DNA from: Photobacterium rosenbergii
Lineage (GTDB): Bacteria > Pseudomonadota > Gammaproteobacteria > Enterobacterales > Vibrionaceae
Reading direction: 5' to 3'
Assembly (NCBI RefSeq): GCF_003026455.1
Contig: NZ_PYMB01000020.1
Span: forward strand, 1-64,000
DNA: 64,000 nt
Shown here: piece by piece, positions 33,216-42,863 of the stretch
Position numbering within the stretch: the stretch's first letter is position 1
Layout of the letters: every line of letters starts with the position of its first letter
Notes under the pieces: generated by a model
Seen by the model: only the letters and a program-made list of their open reading frames with translations
What the model was told of the DNA's origin: nothing
Databases searched by the model: none
Made by a program: the position numbers and the translations under genes

Positions 33216-34337
33216 TTATGCGACGGCCAATGCTTTATCTTGGGAGATGAATGATAAATCCAAGCTGTTGGCAACACTTTCGTTGGTCACCTTGCCATGG
33301 ATGACATTCAGACCATTCTTGAGATGCTGATCAGATTGTAGTGCCCGCTTGTAGCCTAGGTTGGCCAATCGTAGGATATACGGCAGGGTCGCATTGTTTA
33401 GGGCAAATGCCGAGGTACGGGCGAGGGCGCCAGGCATATTCCCCACACAATAGTGCACCACATCGTCAACAATGTAGGTAGGTTCATCGTGGGTGGTGAC
33501 CCTTGAGGTGGCAAAACAGCCCCCTTGGTCAATGGCGACATCAACCAATGCTGAGCCTGGACGCATTGCCTTTACCATGGCTTCGGTGACCAACTTGGGC
33601 GCTGCTGCTCCTGGTATCAACACCCCGCCAATGACTAAATCCGCTCCAACAACCGCATCTTCAAGGTTCTGCTGGTTTGAGTAGACAGTTTTCACACTGG
33701 AACCAAACTGGACATTGAGTTTACGTAGGGTATCGATATTGTTGTCCAAAATGGTGGTGTCTGCGCCGAGGCCAACAGCCATCTGGGCGGCATTGGAACC
33801 TACCACGCCGCCACCGATAATGGTTACTTTTGCTGGGGCGACACCAGCAACACCACCGAGCAGCAGGCCGATCCCGCCTTGTGACTTCTCCAAGCAGGCT
33901 GCGCCGGCCTGAATGGACATTCGGCCTGCTACCTCTGACATTGGGGCCAATAACGGTAGGCTGTTATTCGGACCCGTTACCGTCTCATAAGCAATGCAGA
34001 CGGCATCGCTAGCAAGCAGGTCTTCAGTTTGCGCCATATCAGGGGCAAGGTGCAGGTAGGTGAAGAGCAGTTGTCCCGGGCGAAGGCGGGCGCGCTCTAC
34101 GGCCAAAGGTTCCTTGACCTTGACTATCATCTCAGCAGCATCGAATACCGCATCGGCATCGGGCACAATCAGTGCCCCTGCTTTTTGGTACTCTTCATCA
34201 CTACAGCCAATCCCCATGCCGGCAGTGCTTTCAACGAAAACCGTATGGCCCTGGGCGCAAACCTCACGCACGCTTGCTGGCGTCATGCCGACACGGTATT
34301 CATGAACTTTAATTTCCTTAGGTACGCCAATTTTCAT
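33216..34337 (-). CDS. ald: Alanine dehydrogenase
   Basis: The 373-residue protein starts MKIGVPKEIKVHEYRVGMTPASV, the classic alanine dehydrogenase N-terminus with the substrate-binding Arg15, and has Lys74/75-type KVKEP, His96 in YLHLAPD, and a Rossmann GGGVVGSNAAQMA for NAD. It deaminates L-alanine to pyruvate and ammonium. In this cluster it regenerates the pyruvate acceptor used by taurine:pyruvate aminotransferase and releases ammonium, so taurine acts as a nitrogen source. It is the last gene of the minus-strand unit that begins with the TauR-like regulator, 13 bases after the isfD-like gene. Confidence 0.93.
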   Translation of the reverse strand: MKIGVPKEIKVHEYRVGMTPASVREVCAQGHTVFVESTAGMGIGCSDEEYQKAGALIVPDADAVFDAAEMIVKVKEPLAVERARLRPGQLLFTYLHLAPDMAQTEDLLASDAVCIAYETVTGPNNSLPLLAPMSEVAGRMSIQAGAACLEKSQGGIGLLLGGVAGVAPAKVTIIGGGVVGSNAAQMAVGLGADTTILDNNIDTLRKLNVQFGSSVKTVYSNQQNLEDAVVGADLVIGGVLIPGAAAPKLVTEAMVKAMRPGSALVDVAIDQGGCFATSRVTTHDEPTYIVDDVVHYCVGNMPGALARTSAFALNNATLPYILRLANLGYKRALQSDQHLKNGLNVIHGKVTNESVANSLDLSFISQDKALAVA

Positions 34338-34349
34338 GGTTAACTCCTT

Positions 34350-35126
34350 TTATGCAATATCGTTTGAATCTTGTTTGATGACCTTGAAGTTGTCCCAAGC
34401 CTGTGACGTTGGCATGACTTCAAGGCTATTGATGTTGATATGGGCAGGTTGCTGGGCAATCCAACCAATAATCTCTGCAATATCTTCTGGCTGCAGTGGG
34501 TTGGTTTGCTCATAGATTGCGTTGTATTTGGCTTGGTCACCATCGAAACGGACCAGGCTAAACTCGCTTTCGGACAATCCCGGCTCCAAACTGGTGACCC
34601 GAACCCCAGTACCTGCAAAATCACTGCGGAGATTACGACTGAACTGGGCGACAAAGGCTTTGCTTGCGCCGTAAACATGGCTGCCGGGATAGGCCCAATT
34701 GGCCGCAATGCTGGCTAGGTTGATGATGCTTGCCTTGGGTTGCTGCTTGAGAATTGGCAGCAACGCATGGGTGACATTGACTAGACCGGTTACGTTGGTC
34801 TCAATCATGGTATGCCAGTCACTGAGTTTGGCTTGGTCGGCGGGTGATGCCCCCAAAGCTAGGCCGGCGTTGTTGACTAAAATCTCAATGTTTTTGAATG
34901 GGGCGGGAAGCGCTTCGATAGTTTGCTGGATCTGCTGGGTATCCCGTACATCCATTGCAGCAAAATGAACCGGGGCTAAGTGAAAGAGCTCGTCGGCCAG
35001 TTTTCTAAGCCGCTCTTCACGGCGCCCGGTAATGATTAAGGCGTAACCCTCGCGGGCAAAATAGCGTGCGGTAGCAAGGCCGAACCCTGAGGTTGCCCCA
35101 GTTATCAAGACGGTTGGTTGAGCCAT
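34350..35126 (-). CDS. isfD: SDR-family sulfoacetaldehyde reductase (IsfD-like)
   Basis: The start is ATG 35126, behind TAAGGAGAT; the product is 258 residues. It is a classical short-chain dehydrogenase: LITGATSGFGLATARYFA (dinucleotide site), RREERL preferring NADPH, NNAGLALG, and catalytic Ser-Tyr-Lys in LASIAANWAYPGSHVYGASKAF. It resembles the YdfG/serine-3-dehydrogenase subgroup, to which IsfD of Chromohalobacter belongs. In this context it should reduce sulfoacetaldehyde, made from taurine by Tpa, to isethionate. The specific substrate is inferred from neighbours. A longer frame upstream overlaps the TauE-like gene and is not the real start. Confidence 0.8.
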   Translation of the reverse strand: MAQPTVLITGATSGFGLATARYFAREGYALIITGRREERLRKLADELFHLAPVHFAAMDVRDTQQIQQTIEALPAPFKNIEILVNNAGLALGASPADQAKLSDWHTMIETNVTGLVNVTHALLPILKQQPKASIINLASIAANWAYPGSHVYGASKAFVAQFSRNLRSDFAGTGVRVTSLEPGLSESEFSLVRFDGDQAKYNAIYEQTNPLQPEDIAEIIGWIAQQPAHININSLEVMPTSQAWDNFKVIKQDSNDIA

Positions 35127-35137
35127 GGTTAATCTCC

Positions 35138-35884
35138 TTATAAACCAAAAGCAAAGAAATGTCGGAATGCTGCATGTAACAGCAACCAGCCCGAGAGTGA
35201 AATAAGCAGGTAGTACGCACCATGGTGGATGGCGGCAATGTGCCGGCGAATAAATAACTGCTGGCCCATCAGTACACCGAACAGCGCAATGACCAGTGAG
35301 GCAAGCGAGGCATCGGGCAACAGGGAAAATGATTGATTGAGCCCATATCCCAAACCGACAGCCATACAAGTCGTGAGAAAGAAATAGCAAATCAATGTAT
35401 CTCGCTGCTTACTTGCAGGTAGGCCGCTATAGCGTAAGTGAATCACTACTGGGGCACCGCCTGCCGATACTGCGCTGGTTGTCCAGCCGGACATGACGCC
35501 GCACAAAACCGGTGAGGCAATGGCCTTTTTTGCCAGTGCAAGCTTCAGTTTGGGCATCAGTGCCATCGCAAGGATTGTTGCTGGAACCAATAGCTGTAAA
35601 CTACTTTCTGGCAACCAATGCAGTAAAGCTAGGCCAGCAGGTATTCCTGCCATCGTCGCCAGTAAAATTTGGCGCAAGGCATGAAAATCGGTGTTGTCCC
35701 AACTTTTAGCGACCAAGGGTAAGCTGATCAGCAAGTCCATGAGTAAAACTGCCGGGACGGTTTCCGCAACCGGGTAGTAAAGCGTTAGCACCAATATCGC
35801 GATGGCAGAAAAGCCAAAACCGGTATAACCGCGGATAAAGGCAGCGATAAAGAGTACTAAAGGTATGCTAATTGAGATAAACAC
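35138..35884 (-). CDS. isfE: TauE/SafE-family sulfonate exporter (IsfE-like)
   Basis: This integral membrane protein has about eight transmembrane helices and the two TauE/SafE half repeats (AAFIRGYTGFGFSAIAI near the start and GVMSGWTTSAVSAGGAPVVIHL in the middle). GTG 35884 is preferred over a TTG 24 bases upstream because AAGGA stands 7 bases before it, giving 248 residues. Family members export sulfur-containing anions; IsfE is the proposed isethionate exporter in taurine-nitrogen users. It sits 11 bases upstream of the isfD-like gene, in the same unit as tauR and ald. The exported ion is inferred. Confidence 0.8.
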   Translation of the reverse strand: MFISISIPLVLFIAAFIRGYTGFGFSAIAILVLTLYYPVAETVPAVLLMDLLISLPLVAKSWDNTDFHALRQILLATMAGIPAGLALLHWLPESSLQLLVPATILAMALMPKLKLALAKKAIASPVLCGVMSGWTTSAVSAGGAPVVIHLRYSGLPASKQRDTLICYFFLTTCMAVGLGYGLNQSFSLLPDASLASLVIALFGVLMGQQLFIRRHIAAIHHGAYYLLISLSGWLLLHAAFRHFFAFGL

Positions 35885-35962
35885 ACTGCCATCCTTGCCT
35901 GTTGCCAATCATTCATAGCTTCAGATTAAGAATTAGCAGTGTGGTTGATTAGAGCCAGTTCG

Positions 35963-37444
35963 TTATTTTTGTGGGGACAGTTGCGAAATAACTTCAGCCA
36001 GTTTGCGGATCCCCGGCTCAATTTTACTTTCTGGAATAGCAAAGAAACCCAGACGGATAAAGCCCCGGTTCTGGTTATGTGGCGAGGAAAAATGCACATC
36101 CCCAACCTCAATCAAAACGCCAGCCTGCATAGCTTGTTGCTGCAGTTCTCGGCTACAGACTCCATCGGGGAGCTTGAGCCAGAAAGCACTTCCTCCCAAT
36201 GTTTGACTGGTCATACATTGGGGCAGGTAAGCTTCTATGCATTGACGCATGGCTTGCCATTTTTCGCTGTAATGGCTGCGAAGTTTTCGCAGGTAGGTAT
36301 CGTAATAGCCCATTGATATAAACAGTGCGCAGGTACGCTGGTTATTGGCTGGAGGATGTCGGTACATCAGACGCCTAAGTTGCCTAGCGGCAGTGATCAA
36401 GGTTTCATCGGCGACCATAAAGCCAACCCTCAAACCCGGTGACAGGGATTTGGATAAGCTGCCAACGTAAATGACCCTGCCACTCTCATCGAGGCTTTTC
36501 AGTGATGGCAGTGGCTCGGCGATAAGGTTAACTTCACTGTCGTAATCGTCCTCGATAACAATGAAATCATGGCTTTCAGCGGCATCCAAAAGTGCTTTTC
36601 GTCTAGTCATGGACATGGTGACATTCGTCGGTACCTGATGGCTCGGCGTGGTATAAACATAGTCACAGCGATATAGGCTGGGGTTGAGAGCCAAGCCCTG
36701 CTGGTCGATGGGCAGAGGTTGGATATCTGCCCCGTGACTGGCGAAGATATTCCGTGCATCCGGGTAACCCGGATCCTCCACGCCGATGGTTGTGGTGCCA
36801 TTTGAGAGCAAGTTTGCCAGCAAGTAGAGAGAGTTCTGGGTTCCTATCGTGATAAGGATTTGCTCTGGCCTGGCATGGATGCCCCGTTTGCTCAGTACAT
36901 TGCTTTGTATCTGCTTCACCAGCGCAGGATCGTCACTGTCTATTGAGTCGGAAATCCAGTCTTTGATGACACTGGCGCGCTGGGCCAAACGGCCACACTC
37001 CCGCCAGTGGTTAAGTGGAAATAGCGAGTGGTCTGGCTGGCCGAAAATAAATGGGTAAGGGTATTGCTGCCAGTCGCTGGGCTTTTCGATATTGCGCTGC
37101 TGACTGAGTCCCGGCTTTATCCGGTTGTACCAAAATTGTGCAGGGCGCGATCCTATTGTGGGCAGCGAAGACGAAGGTACCGGTGTCATGGTTGAACTTG
37201 CCGGATTGACAAAATACCCGCTGCGCTGGTGGGATAACAGGTAACCCTCATCAACCAGTCGATCGTAGACCAGTACAACTGTATTGCGTGAAACCCTCAG
37301 CATCGTTGCCAGTTTTCGGCAAGACGGCAGGGCTTTGTCGCTGAAAACCCCGTCATTGATTTTCTCCAGCAAGTGCTCGCGAATTTGTTCCTGGAGGCTG
37401 CGTTCTGGCGAAAATTGAATATGGATTAAGTGCTCACTTTTCAT
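35963..37444 (-). CDS. tauR: MocR-family (GntR + aminotransferase-like) regulator, TauR
   Basis: The 493-residue protein joins an N-terminal GntR winged helix (SLQEQIREHLLEKINDGVFSDKALPSCRKLATMLRVSRNTVVLVYDRLVDEGYL, about 15-70) to a fold-type I aminotransferase-like domain with the PLP lysine in YVGSLSKSLSPGLRVGF. MocR proteins sense PLP adducts of amino compounds. Its position, divergent from tpa and heading the isfE-isfD-ald unit, matches TauR, the activator of taurine use. The 150-bp divergent region carries repeats shared with the tauA promoter (37512-37559 and 39122-39152). Assignment to TauR rests on context. Confidence 0.85.
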   Translation of the reverse strand: MKSEHLIHIQFSPERSLQEQIREHLLEKINDGVFSDKALPSCRKLATMLRVSRNTVVLVYDRLVDEGYLLSHQRSGYFVNPASSTMTPVPSSSLPTIGSRPAQFWYNRIKPGLSQQRNIEKPSDWQQYPYPFIFGQPDHSLFPLNHWRECGRLAQRASVIKDWISDSIDSDDPALVKQIQSNVLSKRGIHARPEQILITIGTQNSLYLLANLLSNGTTTIGVEDPGYPDARNIFASHGADIQPLPIDQQGLALNPSLYRCDYVYTTPSHQVPTNVTMSMTRRKALLDAAESHDFIVIEDDYDSEVNLIAEPLPSLKSLDESGRVIYVGSLSKSLSPGLRVGFMVADETLITAARQLRRLMYRHPPANNQRTCALFISMGYYDTYLRKLRSHYSEKWQAMRQCIEAYLPQCMTSQTLGGSAFWLKLPDGVCSRELQQQAMQAGVLIEVGDVHFSSPHNQNRGFIRLGFFAIPESKIEPGIRKLAEVISQLSPQK

Positions 37445-37511
37445 TGCATCATCCTTGATATCAAAACATCTTCCCTGTTTTCAGCACGATATGTGCCAAA
37501 GTGCATTGGTG

Positions 37512-37559
37512 CTGGCTCTGCTGCCCCTACAAAAATTTCAAACTGGCGCTATGGGGCAG
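37512..37559. promoter_or_regulatory. Candidate TauR operator between tauR and tpa
   Basis: Direct repeats CTGGCTCT (37512), CTGCCCCTAC (37521) and CTGGCGCTAT (37543) occur here. CTGGCGCTAT matches CTGGCACTAC before tauA in 8 of 10 bases, and each has a related CTG-type copy 21-22 bp upstream, two helical turns. The inverted pair CTGCCCC/GGGGCAG is also present. TauR in Rhodobacter is reported to use direct repeats starting CTGGAC. Confidence 0.5.
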
Positions 37560-37608
37560 GAACAAGCTTGCCTAATTTGGGGGTATGTAAAGACAGGGAG
37601 TGATCGAT

Positions 37609-38982
37609 ATGCATTTGCACAGCCAGCATTTTACCGCCACTGATTTATTGGCTATGGACAAAGACGCCGTTTGGCACCATATGACGCAGCATGCTACCCA
37701 AACCGTTCCAATGATGGTGCGAGGGCAGGGGAGTTATGTCTGGGATATTCACGGCAATCAGTATTTGGACGCCTCATCCGGAGGCGTATGGTGCGTCAAT
37801 GTTGGGTATGGGCGCGAGAGCATTGCAGAAGCCATCAAGGAGCAACTGGTGAGCCTCAACTATTTTGCAGGTACGGCGGCTACCCCCGTTGCTGCGCAAT
37901 TTGCGGCTAAATTGCTCGAGCTGATGCCCGGAATGGGCAAGGTGTATTTCTCGAATTCAGGCTCAGAGGCCAATGAGAAGGCGTATAAAATCGTCCGCCA
38001 GATAGCGGCGAAAAAATACGGGGGGAAAAAGCATAAGATCCTCTACCGTGAGCGGGATTACCATGGCACGACGATTACCTGCCTCAGTTCCACAGGTCAG
38101 GAAGAGCGTCGAAACCAGTATGGGCCGTTTACACCGGGGTTTGTCGAGTTTCCCCATTGCTGTGAATACCGTAGCCAGTTTGGTGATGTGGACAATTACG
38201 GGGAATTGGCTGCAAAAGCCTTTGAAGATGTGATTTTACAAGAAGGACCGGATACCGTGGGTGCCGTTGTCATTGAACCTATCACGGCTGGTGGCGGGGT
38301 GATCACGCCGCCCGAGGGCTACCTACCAGCGGTAGAAGCGATCTGCCGCAAATACGACATCTTACTCCATCTTGATGAAGTGGTGTGCGGAGTTGGCCGG
38401 ACAGGTGCTTGGTTTGGTTACCAGCATTACGGGATCAAGCCTGATATTGTCACCATGGCAAAGGGGGTTGCCTCGGCCTATGCTGCTATATCCTGTACCG
38501 TGGTGACCGAAGAGGTATTCAATCAATTTGCCGACGAGCCTCTGGAGCGCGAGAGCTTTTTCCGTGATATCAGTACCTATGGGGGCTGTACTGCAGGGCC
38601 TGCCGCAGCATTGGAAAACTTGAATATCATTGAGCAGGAAAGTCTGGTCGAGAATGCTGCCCATATGGGGGAATACCTTCGTGCCAGGTTGGATGAACTT
38701 AAAGCTCGTTATCCGTTGATTGGTGATGTCAGGGGGAAAGGATTATTTCTCGGGCTCGAGCTGGTTGAAGACCCTGTCACCAAGCAGCCGGTGGATGAGA
38801 AGGTGGCCATGCAGGTCGTCGGCCTGTGTGCTAAGCATGGGGTCTTGATCGGTAGGACGAACCGTTCATTCCGAAATTATAACAATACTTTGTGCCTAAG
38901 CCCGATGCTGACCCTTACCCGTGATGAAGCCGACGACATCATATTGGCACTGGATAGGGCATTCACTGAATTGACCCTATAA
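37609..38982 (+). CDS. tpa: Taurine:pyruvate aminotransferase
   Basis: ATG 37609 is 8 bases after AGGGAG and is preferred over GTG 37600; the product is 457 residues. It is a class III PLP aminotransferase with MVRGQGSYVWDIHGNQYLDASSGGVWCVNVGYGRESIAEAI, the FSNSGSEANEKAYKI phosphate site, LHLDEVVCGVGRTGAWFGYQHYGIKPDI and the lysine in TMAKGVASAYAAIS. This is the pattern of taurine:pyruvate aminotransferase, which makes sulfoacetaldehyde and L-alanine. The adjacent tauABC, tauR and ald make the assignment firm. It is the first gene of the divergent unit, followed by a terminator before tauA. Confidence 0.9.
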   Translation: MHLHSQHFTATDLLAMDKDAVWHHMTQHATQTVPMMVRGQGSYVWDIHGNQYLDASSGGVWCVNVGYGRESIAEAIKEQLVSLNYFAGTAATPVAAQFAAKLLELMPGMGKVYFSNSGSEANEKAYKIVRQIAAKKYGGKKHKILYRERDYHGTTITCLSSTGQEERRNQYGPFTPGFVEFPHCCEYRSQFGDVDNYGELAAKAFEDVILQEGPDTVGAVVIEPITAGGGVITPPEGYLPAVEAICRKYDILLHLDEVVCGVGRTGAWFGYQHYGIKPDIVTMAKGVASAYAAISCTVVTEEVFNQFADEPLERESFFRDISTYGGCTAGPAAALENLNIIEQESLVENAAHMGEYLRARLDELKARYPLIGDVRGKGLFLGLELVEDPVTKQPVDEKVAMQVVGLCAKHGVLIGRTNRSFRNYNNTLCLSPMLTLTRDEADDIILALDRAFTELTL

Positions 38983-39000
38983 AACCTAATCAATGGGTAA

Positions 39001-39024
39001 AAGGCTGCTTCGGCAGCCTTTTTT
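39001..39024 (+). terminator. Terminator between tpa and tauA
   Basis: AAGGCTGC/GCAGCCTT stem closed by a TTCG tetraloop and followed by T residues. It implies that tauABC has its own promoter. Confidence 0.88.
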
Positions 39025-39121
39025 GATCGTATTTAGCACTGGCTAGAAATATTTCCCTTTATACGCTGGATTTGCCGGGATTTTGATTTGCACGTTTTAT
39101 GAGCATGGTCATGGTGCAAAT

Positions 39122-39152
39122 CTGGACCAATTAACCTCTGAACTGGCACTAC
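39122..39152. promoter_or_regulatory. Candidate TauR operator upstream of tauA
   Basis: Direct repeats CTGGACCAAT (39122-39131) and CTGGCACTAC (39143-39152), 21 bp apart, lie 60-90 bases before the tauA start. The same pair pattern occurs before tpa. Confidence 0.5.
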
Positions 39153-39210
39153 CGAAAAGCAGGTGAGATTCGTAGTGTAATCACTAATCCATCGACAAAA
39201 GGAAGTGACT

Positions 39211-40233
39211 ATGACTCGTAACACGACATTTTTCGGGATGAAAGAATTGGCTTTGGCTGGCGTTATGGCGGCAACATTTTCTAGCCCTGTAATGGCAGCG
39301 AAGGAGGTAACGATTGGCTATCAGGGGATGTTCAACCCGATGAAATATGCCATTGACCAGAAGTTATTTGAAGACGCAACCGGCTACTCAATTAAATGGC
39401 GTAAGTTCGATTCGGGGGCCCGTGCAATTACGGCAATGGCTTCGGGAGCGGTGGATATGACCGTTGCTGGTTCTAGCCCTATCGCCAGTGCGGCCAGTAA
39501 TGGTATTGAGATGGAACTGGTTTGGGTGATGGAAAACATCGCCGATGCCGAGGCTCTGGTTGTTAGAAAAGGAAGCGGTATCGCTTCGCCTTCCGACCTC
39601 AAGGGAAAAACATTGGGTGTCCCTTTCGTCTCAACTACCCACTTCCACATGCTGTTCGCTCTTGAGCAATTTGGCTTGACCGAAAAGGATGTCAAGCTGA
39701 TCAACATGCAGCCCGGTGCGATAGTGGCCGCCTGGCAGCGCGGCGATATTGACGGTGCATTTATCTGGGACCCTGCGCTTGGCACCATCAAACAAGATGG
39801 CGAGGTGTTGATCACTTCCAAGCAGTTGAGTGCATGGGGTAAGCCAACCTTTGACGGTCTGATTGCCAGTAAGTCCTTTACCCAAAGCCATGGCGACTTT
39901 GTGACAGAGTTCCTGACCGTTCTTGCCAAGACTGATGAGGAGTACCGTTCTAACAAAGAAGGCTTTTCTGCTGACCACCCAATTGCAGTTTCGGTTGCCA
40001 AGTTGACTGGTGGGGAAGCAAGCACTGTACCCGAGGCGATGAGCCTGTACGAATTCCCAAATGTCGACGCTCAGTTGTCATGCCAGTGGTTAGGTTGTGA
40101 AGTTAAGGGCGGGGCCGTTAAAGCACTGGAGGCGACTTCGCAATTCCTGTTGCAGGAGAAAAAAATCTCTGGCCTACAGCCTGATTACAGTGTTTTCGTC
40201 AATCCGAGTTATGCCGCGCAAATAGAGCTATAA
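39211..40233 (+). CDS. tauA: Taurine ABC transporter substrate-binding protein
   Basis: ATG 39211 follows AAGGA by 7 bases; a GTG at 39205 is less likely. The 340-residue product has a signal peptide to about residue 28 (VMAAKEV) and the TauA/SsuA fold: [53 protein letters not shown], and [14 protein letters not shown]. It binds taurine or a similar sulfonate in the periplasm for TauBC. Two cysteines in a [12 protein letters not shown] segment are a known feature of some TauA proteins. A terminator separates it from tpa, but operator-like repeats are shared. Confidence 0.9.
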   Translation: MTRNTTFFGMKELALAGVMAATFSSPVMAAKEVTIGYQGMFNPMKYAIDQKLFEDATGYSIKWRKFDSGARAITAMASGAVDMTVAGSSPIASAASNGIEMELVWVMENIADAEALVVRKGSGIASPSDLKGKTLGVPFVSTTHFHMLFALEQFGLTEKDVKLINMQPGAIVAAWQRGDIDGAFIWDPALGTIKQDGEVLITSKQLSAWGKPTFDGLIASKSFTQSHGDFVTEFLTVLAKTDEEYRSNKEGFSADHPIAVSVAKLTGGEASTVPEAMSLYEFPNVDAQLSCQWLGCEVKGGAVKALEATSQFLLQEKKISGLQPDYSVFVNPSYAAQIEL

Positions 40234-40262
40234 CCTGCCACCTGGCAACAAGGAGGGAAAGT

Positions 40263-41117
40263 ATGGACAAGGATAAAGTGCTGGAAATCCATGATGTGTC
40301 TGTCATTTACGATGACCGCAACGGAGGAGAGGCTGTTACCGCATTATCGGGCGTGAATTTGAAAATCGAGCAGGGCGATCTGGTTGTTGCATTGGGGGCT
40401 TCTGGGTGCGGCAAAACCACCTTGCTTAACCTGATGGCTGGTTTCATCCAGCCATCGGCAGGTTACCTGACTCTGGGCAATTCTGAAGTAAAGGGGCTAC
40501 CGCGCGTTACCATGGGGCGGGAAATTGGTGACCAAATTATTGGCCCCGGTGCCGAACGGGGGGTGGTATTCCAAAAACATGCACTTTTCCCTTGGTTAGA
40601 TGTGATTGAAAACACGGCATTTGGCCTGAAATTGCAAGGTGTACCTGAAGAAGAACGCCTGGAGCGTGCAGCGAAATACCTTAAGTTAGTTGGGTTGGAA
40701 GATTTCCATCAGCACAAGGTATATCAACTGTCCGGCGGTATGCAACAGCGTGTGGGGATAGCAAGGGCGCTGACAAACGACCCCAGTATCCTGCTGCTTG
40801 ATGAACCCTTGGGGGCGCTGGATGCATTGACCCGTGAAACCTTGCAGGAGCTACTGCTTGATGCCTGGCAGGCGACCAACAAGATGATGTTCTTCATTAC
40901 CCACAGTGTGGAGGAGGCATTGTTTATGGCATCGAGGCTGATTGTTATGTCTCCCCGTCCTGGAAGGATCACCCATAGCTTTGAATTGGACTTTAACCGC
41001 CGTTTCTTGGAATGCCGTGATGCGCGTGCCGTCAAATCAATGCCGGATTTTATCGAGATGCGGGAAAAAATCCTCTCGATCATTCACCAAGATGAAAAGC
41101 CGGAGGTTGCAGCATGA
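40263..41117 (+). CDS. tauB: Taurine ABC transporter ATPase
   Basis: The 284-residue ATPase has Walker [10 protein letters not shown], the Q-loop [12 protein letters not shown], signature [14 protein letters not shown], Walker [14 protein letters not shown] and the switch [12 protein letters not shown], all in the form seen in the nitrate/sulfonate/taurine class. Compared with E. coli TauB it has an insert of about 20 residues before the Q-loop ([18 protein letters not shown]). It is the middle gene of tauABC, overlapping tauC by 4 bases. Confidence 0.92.
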   Translation: MDKDKVLEIHDVSVIYDDRNGGEAVTALSGVNLKIEQGDLVVALGASGCGKTTLLNLMAGFIQPSAGYLTLGNSEVKGLPRVTMGREIGDQIIGPGAERGVVFQKHALFPWLDVIENTAFGLKLQGVPEEERLERAAKYLKLVGLEDFHQHKVYQLSGGMQQRVGIARALTNDPSILLLDEPLGALDALTRETLQELLLDAWQATNKMMFFITHSVEEALFMASRLIVMSPRPGRITHSFELDFNRRFLECRDARAVKSMPDFIEMREKILSIIHQDEKPEVAA

Positions 41118-42106
41118 GTAACACCAACACCGTTGAACAAATTGATGTACTGAACCCGGTAGAAGTCACTGGCGATGCCCAAGACATGTTGCATGAGGTT
41201 GTGCCTGCCACAAAACCAACAAGGCTACAGCCACATTACAGGGATACCGTTGGCCAAGATGGCAAACTACCGTTAGGTCCAAGGCTTATCCGCGCATTGA
41301 AACAACGTACAGAGAAAGCCCCGAATTATTATGGTGAACCGGGGCAAGGGGACGCGAGACTGGTCTCGGTGATTTCTGTCATTGGTTTTATCTGCCTATG
41401 GGCATTGGTCACCGAGGCGGGATGGATTAAGCCGCTGTTTTTGCCTTCACCGATTGCGGTGGTGGAACGACTGGGTGATCTGGTGGTTAATGGATTCTCC
41501 GGCGTGTCGCTGGGCGAGCACCTGCTGGCAAGCCTGACCCGGGTGTTTGGGGCGTTTGCCTTGGCGGCGGTAACAGCCATTCCGTTAGGGATATTGATTG
41601 GTACTAATGTATGGGTGAGAGGTGTGTTGGACCCTTTAATCGAGTTCTATCGTCCTTTACCTCCACTTGCTTACCTACCGTTGGTGATTATCTGGTTGGG
41701 GATTGATGAGACCAGTAAAATCACCCTTATCTTCCTTGCGATGTTTGCACCGATTGCCTTGAGTGCCAGGGCTGGGGTGTCGTCTGCCAAAAGCGAGCAA
41801 ATCCAGGCGGCATACTCGATGGGCGCCAGCAAATTTCAGGTCCTTTACCATGTCATTATAAAGAGTGCGATGCCGGAAATCCTGACCGGCTTGCGTATCG
41901 GGATCGGCTTTGGTTGGACAACCCTTGTTGCCAGTGAAATGGTCGCAGCCCAAGCGGGTATCGGTTATATGGTGCTAAATGCGGCGGAGTTTTTGGTGAC
42001 GGATGTCGTGATTGCTGGGATTATGATAATTGGCCTGATTGCCTACTCTTTTGATCTGTTCATGCGCTGGCTGGAAAAGAAACTGGTGCCGTGGAAGGGG
42101 TATTAA
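41114..42106 (+). CDS. tauC: Taurine ABC transporter permease
   Basis: A 330-residue membrane protein with six predicted helices and the EAA-type loop ([31 protein letters not shown], about 235-265). The first 80 residues are a polar cytoplasmic extension not found in E. coli TauC (about 275 residues), similar to longer marine versions. It forms the channel with TauA and TauB and closes the operon. Its start overlaps the end of tauB. Confidence 0.92.
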   Translation: MSNTNTVEQIDVLNPVEVTGDAQDMLHEVVPATKPTRLQPHYRDTVGQDGKLPLGPRLIRALKQRTEKAPNYYGEPGQGDARLVSVISVIGFICLWALVTEAGWIKPLFLPSPIAVVERLGDLVVNGFSGVSLGEHLLASLTRVFGAFALAAVTAIPLGILIGTNVWVRGVLDPLIEFYRPLPPLAYLPLVIIWLGIDETSKITLIFLAMFAPIALSARAGVSSAKSEQIQAAYSMGASKFQVLYHVIIKSAMPEILTGLRIGIGFGWTTLVASEMVAAQAGIGYMVLNAAEFLVTDVVIAGIMIIGLIAYSFDLFMRWLEKKLVPWKGY

Positions 42107-42325
42107 TCTCGCTAGTTTCCTTTAGCGGGCGGTAAGGGACTGTTAGGCCTGGACATTCTTCTCTATTGATACCTGGGTAGTAAAAACGACACCAAAGCGT
42201 CCTAAATCGGTCATTTTAGCCTGCCATGATGAAGAGGCTAAGAACCAGTGCCGACTTGCGGCGCATAACGAAGACTCATAACGTTAGGTTCCTTTCCGTT
42301 GGCCACCTTAGGGTGGCCTCTTTTC
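42107..42325 (+). terminator. Downstream region of tauC with distal terminator
   Basis: The terminator proper is GGCCACC/GGTGGCC (42301-42318) followed by a T-rich tract. It lies about 195 bases after tauC, leaving a non-coding tail that begins with a small CGCTA/TAGCG hairpin (42110-42130). The tail could be a long 3' UTR or an sRNA; nothing else is recognisable. 42326-42518 holds no gene that I can support. Confidence 0.7.
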
Positions 42326-42518
42326 TTTGAAATGCAATATCAATGACTTAATTGCTTAACCTTAGTAGCACATACTCATCCCCGCTTTTTGCACTAAGGC
42401 CAGTTGATATCAGCAGGCCATGAGAACTTTCACTATTTTCGCGTTTTTCGAGCCAGTTGTTCGCCGTTTCAATCATTTATTGTTGTTGGTCATTAACAAT
42501 TAATGATTGGAGCGGTTT

Positions 42519-42863
42519 TTATTTTTCGTACCGCTTCATGATCATTGTCGAGGCATCTACTTTAGCCATAAACCCTTTTGCGGCATCGGCTGTCATGAAA
42601 GAGTCCATTGATGCTTGAGCATCTTCTGTGCTTTCCCAGTGAACAATGACCAGCCATTCTCCATTTTCTCCCTTTGCACTCTCACGGGAGATGAAGCCTG
42701 GTTGTTTTGATACATGCTCAACTTCAACTGCCTTGTCTAAAGGAACAAACTCTTCGTAACTAACGCCGTTATTGAGAGTGAATGTCGCGACTTCGATGAC
42801 TTCGGCATGGGCAAAAAAGGCAGAGATACAACATACTGCTGTACTTAGGTATTTCATTTTCAT
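42519..42863 (-). CDS. Secreted antibiotic-biosynthesis-monooxygenase (ABM) domain protein
   Basis: The 114-residue protein has a signal peptide (MKMKYLSTAVCCISAFFAHA) followed by one ferredoxin-like ABM domain: EVIEVATFTLNNGVSYEEFVPLDKAVEVEHVSKQPGFISRESAKG and WLVIVHWESTEDAQASMDSF. Family members are small cofactorless or haem-binding oxygenases, or simply dimeric stress proteins. A periplasmic copy is less common than a cytoplasmic one. Role unknown. It is monocistronic. Confidence 0.8.
   Translation of the reverse strand: MKMKYLSTAVCCISAFFAHAEVIEVATFTLNNGVSYEEFVPLDKAVEVEHVSKQPGFISRESAKGENGEWLVIVHWESTEDAQASMDSFMTADAAKGFMAKVDASTMIMKRYEK

Noticed and set aside
35127-35390. Longer N-terminus for the IsfD-like reductase
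   Set aside because: It would overlap the TauE-like gene out of frame and precede the clear ribosome binding site and Rossmann start at 35126.
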